A stretch of 9,844 nucleotides of DNA. Origin: Planctomycetota bacterium (GTDB lineage Bacteria; Planctomycetota; PUPC01; JABMSA01; JAUWKK01). Where the stretch lies: contig JAUWKK010000076.1 in NCBI GenBank assembly GCA_030614245.1, forward strand, positions 1-9,844, read 5' to 3'. Below the pieces are notes generated by a model, which did no database searches, was not told the DNA's origin, and worked only from the letters and a program-made list of their open reading frames with translations. Below, piece after piece: positions 5,592 through 9,844 of this stretch (position 1 is its first letter; each line of letters begins with the position of its first letter). A program made the translations under genes and the position numbers.

Positions 5592-6770
5592 ATGCCGGAA
5601 GATTCGAAGCCATCATTCGAGAAGGTAATGTCTTTCGGCGACCATCTGGTCGAATTGCGCCGACGGATTCTCATCAGCATCTTCTCCGTCGTGGTGGCAT
5701 TCGCTCTGATATTCTTTATATTCGAGGGCAGGCTGATCGACGTCATCAGGTGGCCGTTCGAGCGCGCGCTGGGCTGGATGGACCCCGAGAAGTATGACAC
5801 GTCCAAGCTGACATTGAAAATGATGAAGGTGCCGGAGGTGTTCCTGACGTCGCTGAAGATGGCGTTCACGGCCGCGATTGTGCTCTCGGTGCCGGGCTGG
5901 CTGCACCAGGTGTGGCTCTTCGTCGCGCCGGGGCTGAAGCTCAAGGAGCAGCGGGCCATTTTCCCGTCCCTTTTCTTCGGCACGTTTCTGTTCATGACCG
6001 GCGCCCTGATGGCCTACATGATCGTCATCCCTTTTTCGATCAGGTTCTTCCTGCAATACGGCCTCGCGAACAACGTAGAGCCGAACCTGAGTTTCGGCTG
6101 GTTCGTAGACTTCGAGACGATGCTGATGCTGGTCTTCGGGGTCGCTTTCGAGCTACCGCTGGTCATCACAATCCTGACGCTAGTCGGCATTGTAACGCCC
6201 AAGCTGCTCACAGCCAAGCGCAAGTATGCGATCCTGATAATGTTCATAACCGCTGCCGTGCTCACACCGCAGGACGTCTTCACTCAGTTGCTCCTCGCCG
6301 TCCCGCTGTTGGTGTTGTATGAGATCAGTGTCGTGCTCTCGAAGTATTTCTACAAGCGCCGCTGGAGCACCAGGTGGGGGTATCCCGACGGCGATGATTC
6401 TGCACCGTCGGCCGCTGCGGTGACGAACCCGAAGCCTGCCGGCGCCAGCGGCGGGCCCGGTGCGGGCGAATCCCAGGACGAGGGGCAGGACGAAGACCCG
6501 TACTCACAGAAACCGGAGCACTACGGCACCCACTGGAATTACGACGAGTCTGAGTACGATTACGAACGCGACCATTTGGAATATGAAGACCCGTACGTCG
6601 GCCACGACGATGAATATGACGCCGACACGGAACAGCCATACAGGTCCGTCTACGAGACCGATATCGACGCAGAACCCGAACCATACAAGTCCGTTTACGA
6701 GACCGACATAGATGATATAGACGACCTGCCGTATTCCGAGAGCGACGACGACGTGCCCGAGATGCACTGA
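5592..6770 (+). CDS. tatC: Twin-arginine translocase subunit TatC with long acidic C-terminal tail
   Basis: TatC binds the twin-arginine signal peptide and, with TatA/TatB proteins, exports folded proteins across the inner membrane. AAGGAAG (5582-5588) precedes the ATG. The core has HLVELRRRIL (18-27), six predicted helices (about 25-44, 84-105, 123-148, 176-200, 208-223, 228-250), WLFVAPGLKLKEQR (108-121), and FELP (186-189). F110 and E119 match E. coli Phe94 and Glu103, which contact the signal peptide, with identical spacing; E187 matches the conserved helix-4 glutamate. VLTPQDVFTQ (223-232) is typical. E. coli TatC is about 258 residues; this one is 392. The extra 130 residues start with a Gly/Ala/Pro linker (about 268-293), then an Asp/Glu/Tyr-rich tail containing PYRSVYETDID (349-359) and PYKSVYETDID (364-374). 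No tatA or tatB is in the window. Confidence 0.96.
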   Translation: MPEDSKPSFEKVMSFGDHLVELRRRILISIFSVVVAFALIFFIFEGRLIDVIRWPFERALGWMDPEKYDTSKLTLKMMKVPEVFLTSLKMAFTAAIVLSVPGWLHQVWLFVAPGLKLKEQRAIFPSLFFGTFLFMTGALMAYMIVIPFSIRFFLQYGLANNVEPNLSFGWFVDFETMLMLVFGVAFELPLVITILTLVGIVTPKLLTAKRKYAILIMFITAAVLTPQDVFTQLLLAVPLLVLYEISVVLSKYFYKRRWSTRWGYPDGDDSAPSAAAVTNPKPAGASGGPGAGESQDEGQDEDPYSQKPEHYGTHWNYDESEYDYERDHLEYEDPYVGHDDEYDADTEQPYRSVYETDIDAEPEPYKSVYETDIDDIDDLPYSESDDDVPEMH

Positions 6771-6779
6771 CGGCATGGC

Positions 6780-6796
6780 CTGCCGATACCCGGCAG
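6780..6796 (+). terminator. Weak hairpin after tatC
   Basis: CTGCCG-ATACC-CGGCAG, 6 bp with a 5-base loop, starting 10 bases after the tatC stop. Position suits a terminator, but there is no T-tract. Confidence 0.35.
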
Positions 6797-6812
6797 TACT
6801 CCGCCCCGCCTG

Positions 6813-6827
6813 CCCGCCTATGGCGGG
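6813..6827. repeat. CCCGCC/GGCGGG hairpin repeat
   Basis: CCCGCC-TAT-GGCGGG, a perfect 6-bp stem, preceded by GCCTG as in the leader hairpin at 5163-5180. It is probably a dispersed palindromic repeat; followed by TTAAT, so a weak terminator role is possible. Confidence 0.45.
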
Positions 6828-6963
6828 TTAATCTGTGGCTTCATCCCCGCCTCAAGCGGAATATACTTGAAGCCTGCGGGGAAGATACTTTTTCGACGTG
6901 CTGTAACTCCGCTCATCGCAAGCAGCACCGAACTGCGCAACCGCTGCGGTGTCGCCGGAATGA

Positions 6964-7029
6964 TCACTTCGCCTTGATGTCGTAGCAGAACAGCAGGTCG
7001 TCGTGGCGGATGTAGAGCCGGCCGCCCCC
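6964..7029 (-). pseudogene. Fragment resembling the C-terminus of a PQQ-propeller-like protein
   Basis: Read on the minus strand this 66-base frame gives GGGRLYIRHDDLLFCYDIKAK and a TGA stop. The pattern GRLYIRxxDLLxCYDIK is what closes many beta-propeller proteins of the PQQ-binding type in planctomycetes (remembered family pattern, not searched). The upstream side is cut by an in-frame TGA that ends the left direct repeat, so only the last blade strand remains and no start is possible. It suggests the end of a destroyed or displaced gene. The match is short and could be coincidental. Confidence 0.4.
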
Positions 7030-7060
7030 TCACTCCTTCTTCTTCCTGCCGTAGTGCTTA
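7025..7060. repeat. Left 36-bp direct repeat bounding the restriction-modification cassette
   Basis: Bases 7025-7060 match 9228-9263 in the same orientation at 34 of 36 positions, differing only at 7048-7049 (GC against AG). On the minus strand this copy encodes KHYGRKKKE and a stop, which is the last part of the small gene whose complete copy ends in the right repeat. Homology stops at both edges. It lies 20 bases from the endonuclease stop codon. Confidence 0.85.
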
Positions 7061-7079
7061 GAGATCACGTGAATGGTGA

Positions 7080-8180
7080 TTACTCAGGTGTGCCGGACGC
7101 GATGCGTACGATGATCTCATTCCATGCGACTTTGAGTGCTGCTGGAACAGCGATATCATCCAATAGGCACACCATTTCGTTTATGAAAAGCTGGCGGCCC
7201 TTCCTGCCAAGCACCGAAAGCATCGTCACTATCCAGTTCGTGATCTCAAGAAAGTTGATCTCGTGACCTTGGGAGAAGTATCGCTTAGCCTGCTCAACGG
7301 CTGCAGCTGCTTGGACACGGTTCTTGATGAAGAACAGATAGTCCTCGATAGCGTTCGGGGCAATCTTAGTATCGAACGTGGAAACGACACGCGAACGGTC
7401 AACCAAGCGTTCAGTTACTTCTGCCGCCAGGACGACTTTGCCCGCGTCCTTTATCGTCACGTCGCCCCCTGCCCCGGAGGCTCCGTCAGCAACATTGATC
7501 CCCTGATACTCAATATCCCAATCGAGTCCAAGAGTCTTCTTAAGCGTCTCGAACGCCGACACAATAACGAACATTGGGAAGCGCCCGCCGCTCTGAGTAT
7601 TGAGCAGGCCAGAGATAAGCTCTTCACATTGCTGAAGACTTATTCGCCTGAGCTTCGCCATTTCGATTACCGTCGCTTCACGAAGCTGAATGAACCGATG
7701 GAAATGGTATCGAAGGATATCGGTCAGCAGGTCTTGGTCACCGGTCTTCTCCAGGACAGTAATCACAGAGAGAAACGCATCATACGCCTTCGTGTCCCTC
7801 TTACCACGCCGAGCATCTTCAGTGAACTGAACAGAGCGGCGAAAGACATTGAGAAACGGCCCCTTCGAACACGGGATCTTCTTGCTGCGCAGAAAAGGAT
7901 TGACAACTTTCTCATCCAATGTACGGCCATTATAAGCGTCTTGCCCATGCCCCGTGTAGGGAAGGCGGATGTTGATTCCCTTATCGTGCAGCCTGGCGAG
8001 GATGCAGCCCAACAAGGCTTCACGGAACGCCTGAGTTCGTGATTTGAACATCACGTCATAAGCGTCGACAATCCCGGCCTCAACTGTGGGGGGCGCTCCT
8101 TCGAACGATGCATCCTCCACTTCGGCGAAATGCTTCTCAAGGGTATCACGAGCTGCACTGTAACCAATCTGGGGCATCAT
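7080..8180 (-). CDS. Type II restriction endonuclease, SacI-family-like
   Basis: Probably the DNA-cutting half of a type II restriction-modification system. The 366-residue protein has the linear order I associate with SacI-family enzymes: GRTLDEKVVNPFL (85-97), GPFLNVFRRSVQF (107-119), KRDTKAYDAFL (127-137), LREATVIEMAKLRRISL (166-182), GGRFPMFVIVSAFE (198-211), and WDIEYQGINVADGASGAGGD (221-240). GGDVTI (238-243) followed by VLAAEVTER (250-258) is a candidate metal-binding core of the D...E-x-T/K kind, though the lysine of the classical motif is not obvious. The start is the ATG at 8180 (a second ATG follows at 8177), overlapping the methylase end by 35 bases, so the two genes are one operon and expression is probably coupled. 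The reading frame is intact. The recognition site cannot be read from sequence; family membership alone does not prove GAGCTC. Confidence 0.75.
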   Translation of the reverse strand: MMPQIGYSAARDTLEKHFAEVEDASFEGAPPTVEAGIVDAYDVMFKSRTQAFREALLGCILARLHDKGINIRLPYTGHGQDAYNGRTLDEKVVNPFLRSKKIPCSKGPFLNVFRRSVQFTEDARRGKRDTKAYDAFLSVITVLEKTGDQDLLTDILRYHFHRFIQLREATVIEMAKLRRISLQQCEELISGLLNTQSGGRFPMFVIVSAFETLKKTLGLDWDIEYQGINVADGASGAGGDVTIKDAGKVVLAAEVTERLVDRSRVVSTFDTKIAPNAIEDYLFFIKNRVQAAAAVEQAKRYFSQGHEINFLEITNWIVTMLSVLGRKGRQLFINEMVCLLDDIAVPAALKVAWNEIIVRIASGTPE

Positions 8181-9066
8181 TGAAATCCGGCTGGTAGTTC
8201 ATCCATAGAGCTTCATGGCGAACTGTTTTAATGGAGTGGCAGGTCTTTGCAGGAGCGTCGAACCGCCGCCAGTCCCGATAGAGTGTGTCCATAAGGTCAC
8301 AACGATAGCCGGAAACGGCTGCTTTGCCCTTGATTGAGTTCAAGAGATCCGCGAGACGCTCATGTTCCTCATCCGTCATTTCAAACGCATACGCTTTGGC
8401 GTCTCCGCGACTCTCGTGAGGATAAGGCGGATCGCAATAAAAGAGGGTTCTCTCGCCGTCGTAAAGCTTAATGACCTCCACAGCCGGGCGGTTTTCGAGT
8501 TGGACTCTCAATAGCCTCTCAGCGATCTGTGGAAGCCCTTCGACGCTCCCAAGCCAGCGGGAAACAACACCAGACATTCCAGCCCTGCTCGTGTTCTTGC
8601 AGTTGGCCCAACGCCCCAGCGTGGCAGTCTGAGCAAGCCCGGTTCTTGTCTGCCTGGCGCGCACAAAGAAACGGCGCGCACGTTCCAGATTCGAGATCTG
8701 CTGGCCGTTATCGTCCAAGGAGAAGTGGAACTCTTCGCGGGAGAATGGCGTCAAAGCTACCTTCTTAACCAACTGCGTCGTCTGGTTTCGCAAGACTCTG
8801 AAGAAGTTGACTATCTCGCCATCAATGTCGTTGTACGTCTCCACGGGGGCCGGAGCACGGTTGAGAAGCACTGCGGCTGAACCTGCGAACGGCTCGCAAT
8901 AGTGATGGCATCTTGGCAAGAGCGGAAGCAGCCACTCCAAGTGGCTGAACTTGCCGCCGTACCAGCCGAAGGCTATTCTCTTTCGCCTGCGAGAACGCCG
9001 TTGGCTAGCGTTCTTCGATGATGCATAGGCTTTGTCAACATAGATTGGAGAAACGTATTTTCCCAT
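8146..9066 (-). CDS. DNA adenine N6-methyltransferase (D12 class)
   Basis: Methylates adenine at the cognate site and so protects host DNA from the endonuclease. The 306-residue product has FGWYGGKFSHL (33-43, SAM-binding start), CEPFAGSAAVLLN (57-69, motif I), YNDIDGEIVNFFRVLRN (78-94), a variable recognition region (about 105-205), FYCDPPYPHESR (209-220) with the catalytic DPPY at 212-215, and a conserved end (VSGYRCDLMDTLY, TVRHEALWMNY). The order of motif I before DPPY is that of Dam/DpnM-like enzymes. The start is the ATG at 9066, 50-odd bases behind the promoter at 9154-9126; the open frame reaches back to a TTG at 9114 with no ribosome binding site, near the predicted transcription start. 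It is first in the operon, so the methylase is made before the endonuclease. No controller gene is present. Confidence 0.9.
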   Translation of the reverse strand: MGKYVSPIYVDKAYASSKNASQRRSRRRKRIAFGWYGGKFSHLEWLLPLLPRCHHYCEPFAGSAAVLLNRAPAPVETYNDIDGEIVNFFRVLRNQTTQLVKKVALTPFSREEFHFSLDDNGQQISNLERARRFFVRARQTRTGLAQTATLGRWANCKNTSRAGMSGVVSRWLGSVEGLPQIAERLLRVQLENRPAVEVIKLYDGERTLFYCDPPYPHESRGDAKAYAFEMTDEEHERLADLLNSIKGKAAVSGYRCDLMDTLYRDWRRFDAPAKTCHSIKTVRHEALWMNYQPDFNDAPDWLQCSS

Positions 9067-9125
9067 CAGCTTGTTCCGCCTCAATGCCGCACAAGAAAGA
9101 GATTCTGCCGACAAACGCTAAACAT

Positions 9126-9154
9126 ATTAAAGCATCTTCCAGGCAAAGAGTCAA
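9126..9154 (-). promoter_or_regulatory. Sigma70-type promoter of the restriction-modification operon
   Basis: Minus strand: TTGACT (9154-9149), a 17-base spacer and TTTAAT (9131-9126). Both boxes match consensus at five of six positions. Predicted start is near 9119, giving a leader of about 50 bases to the ATG at 9066. The local sequence is noticeably richer in A and T than the flanking host DNA. Confidence 0.7.
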
Positions 9155-9227
9155 ACAAAGAACTTGTGACCATTTCCGCTCTTCGCTCGCGCTAATCCGC
9201 CGGCTTGCACCTTGAACACCAAATCCC

Positions 9228-9263
9228 CCCCCTCACTCCTTCTTCTTCCTAGCGTAGTGCTTA
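9228..9263. repeat. Right 36-bp direct repeat, 3' end of the small gene
   Basis: Same-orientation partner of 7025-7060, 34 of 36 identical, 2203 bases away. It encodes KHYARKKKE and the stop of the small minus-strand ORF (9367-9233) plus a run of G after it on that strand. The restriction-modification promoter and both genes lie entirely between the two copies. Confidence 0.85.
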
Positions 9264-9367
9264 TCGGCGAAGTCGAGGTAGCGCTGCCAGTCGTAGTCGG
9301 TCACGTCGTGTCCGCCGCGTCGGATGTGATAGCCGATGGAGCTCAATATGGGCTGCGGCTTGCTCAT
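9233..9367 (-). CDS. Small 44-residue protein (SIGYHIRRGGHDVTDYDW type), function unknown
   Basis: The ORF runs from ATG 9367 to TGA 9233 and reads MSKPQPILSSIGYHIRRG, then GHDVTDYDWQRYLDFADKHY and ARKKKE. It is too short for most gene callers, but the composition is protein-like and I recall similar short sequences recurring in planctomycete genomes, sometimes in many copies. In frame, the text extends upstream as ENASGSLA to a TGA (9394-9392), and a second frame gives IIRLNFAEK before it, hinting that a longer element was split by a small indel in an A-run. There is no clear ribosome binding site. It may be a real small protein, the 3' end of a decayed longer gene, or part of a dispersed repeat. 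Its last 30 bases are the right direct repeat. Confidence 0.5.
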   Translation of the reverse strand: MSKPQPILSSIGYHIRRGGHDVTDYDWQRYLDFADKHYARKKKE

Positions 9368-9422
9368 GGCCAGCGAGCCCGACGCATTTTCTCAGCGAAA
9401 TTCAAGCGGATGATTGGCGGAT

Positions 9423-9839
9423 TCAGGGAGCAACCGTCACGGAGACTTCGACGTTTGCTTGTTGAGCAACTTCAATCAGTTTCTGGTAGGTGACTTCCTT
9501 CACGAACGGTATTCCTTCCAAGGTCAACAAGTGCGCAAGAAACAGATGCTCCAAGCGGACTCGACCGTCCTTGATGACGATCTTGAACCCTGGGCAAGTA
9601 TCGAGCATGTGCCTCGTGAACTTCGAGAAGTTCTTAAGCATTGAGCCGACGATCTCGTTGGTTTCCTGGCTGTAGTAGACCGTGACCAGGCTATCTACGC
9701 GCTCTGCGTAGAAGCAGTCCGGTTTGGCCAGGAATTCAACGCAGTCGCCATCTGGATCATACGTGACCGTCGGCTTGAAGGGAAGCGAAGGATCAGCTTG
9801 CCGCAAGACGAGCTCGGTGAAGTTCTCCTCCTCAGCCAT
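9423..9839 (-). CDS. DUF2283-like small protein
   Basis: The 138-residue product has a central segment, TVTYDPDGDCVEFLAKPDCF (24-43) followed by VDSLVTVYYSQETNEIVGSM (48-67), which has the DUF2283 layout: a YDPxxD strand, a short loop, a strand with V/D, then NxIVGxxL. The rest (FKIVIKDGRVRLEHLFLAHL and the IPFVKEVTYQKLIEVAQQAN end) is not recognised. The biochemical role of DUF2283 proteins is unknown; several occur near toxin genes, but no toxin is visible here. The start is the ATG at 9839 rather than the GTG at 9842; the ribosome binding site would lie outside the window. It ends 56 bases before the small ORF and points the same way. Confidence 0.6.
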   Translation of the reverse strand: MAEEENFTELVLRQADPSLPFKPTVTYDPDGDCVEFLAKPDCFYAERVDSLVTVYYSQETNEIVGSMLKNFSKFTRHMLDTCPGFKIVIKDGRVRLEHLFLAHLLTLEGIPFVKEVTYQKLIEVAQQANVEVSVTVAP

Positions 9840-9844
9840 CACAA

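Larger units (their letters stand above)
6771..7079. other. 309-base stretch with hairpins and a gene remnant
   Basis: No intact gene is visible. After the tatC stop there is CTGCCG-N5-CGGCAG (6780-6796), then CCCGCC-TAT-GGCGGG (6813-6827), then CCCCGC (6846-6851) pairing with GCGGGG (6877-6882) across an inner TCAAG/CTTGA pair. None has a clear T-tract, so the tatC terminator is uncertain. From 6964 to 7029 the minus strand carries a PQQ-propeller-like C-terminal fragment, followed by the left direct repeat (7025-7060) and 19 bases up to the endonuclease stop codon. Confidence 0.65.

Noticed and set aside
6818..7033. 71-codon minus-strand ORF (ending EAGMKPQINPP)
   Set aside because: It runs across hairpins and reads the propeller-like fragment in the wrong frame; no ribosome binding site. 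The end could be repeat-derived, but I cannot support a gene.
7064..7080. ATCAC-N7-GTGAT inverted repeat at the endonuclease stop as a terminator
   Set aside because: Only 5 bp, overlaps the stop codon and has no T-tract.
7263..8042. 259-codon plus-strand ORF opposite the endonuclease
   Set aside because: Antisense to an intact gene with clear family motifs; no start signal and no recognisable domain.
9066..9114. Upstream TTG start for the methylase
   Set aside because: It would lie within a few bases of the predicted transcription start and lacks a ribosome binding site; the ATG at 9066 fits better.
2514..9815. GAGCTC sites as a clue to endonuclease specificity
   Set aside because: At least five copies occur (for example 2514, 3357, 4584, 9339, 9810), so there is no avoidance; with a methylase present, site counts say nothing about specificity.
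1..9844. CRISPR array or transposase
   Set aside because: No regularly spaced repeat-spacer pattern, and no transposase or integrase motif in any reading frame supplied or translated.

Overview
The window looks like a chromosomal segment of a moderately GC-rich bacterium, most likely a planctomycete (Phycisphaerae or a related anaerobic lineage). This is an inference, not a database result. It rests on a FloA-type flotillin followed by a small membrane protein, a linalool-dehydratase-like protein with a membrane anchor, a TatC with a long acidic tail, the end of a PQQ-propeller-like reading frame, and intergenic inverted repeats of a kind I associate with planctomycete genomes.

Layout: (1) Bases 2-604 are the 3' part of floA, followed by a one-helix membrane protein (749-1312). 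(2) A strong sigma70-type promoter (1350-1377) drives a tRNA-Leu(CAA) gene (1401-1487). Immediately behind it are a LinD-like protein (1504-2730) and a translationally coupled small membrane protein (2727-3062). (3) A perfect 15-bp hairpin (3063-3104) separates these from the convergent groES-groEL operon on the minus strand (5102 to 3129). (4) A 489-base gene-free stretch (5103-5591) divides groES from divergent tatC. It contains a near-consensus sigma54 -24/-12 element for groESL, several perfect inverted repeats, and a sigma70-type promoter for tatC. (5) tatC (5592-6770) encodes a normal six-helix core plus about 130 acidic residues with a duplicated motif. (6) A minus-strand restriction-modification pair (adenine methylase 9066-8146, SacI-family-like endonuclease 8180-7080), with its own sigma70-type promoter (9154-9126), lies exactly between two 36-bp direct repeats (7025-7060 and 9228-9263). 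The right copy is the 3' end of a small 44-codon ORF (9367-9233). The left copy abuts a fragment resembling the C-terminus of a PQQ-propeller protein. (7) The right edge holds a DUF2283-like gene on the minus strand (9839-9423).

The left three quarters is housekeeping: membrane organisation, translation, protein folding and Tat export. The right quarter is accessory: a compact defence cassette that appears to have entered through, or been duplicated with, the end of a small repeated gene. I see no wholly new system. The best leads are the repeat-bounded restriction-modification insertion, the sigma54-type signal in front of groESL, the active-site substitution in the LinD-like protein, and the TatC tail. 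There is no integrase, transposase or CRISPR array.
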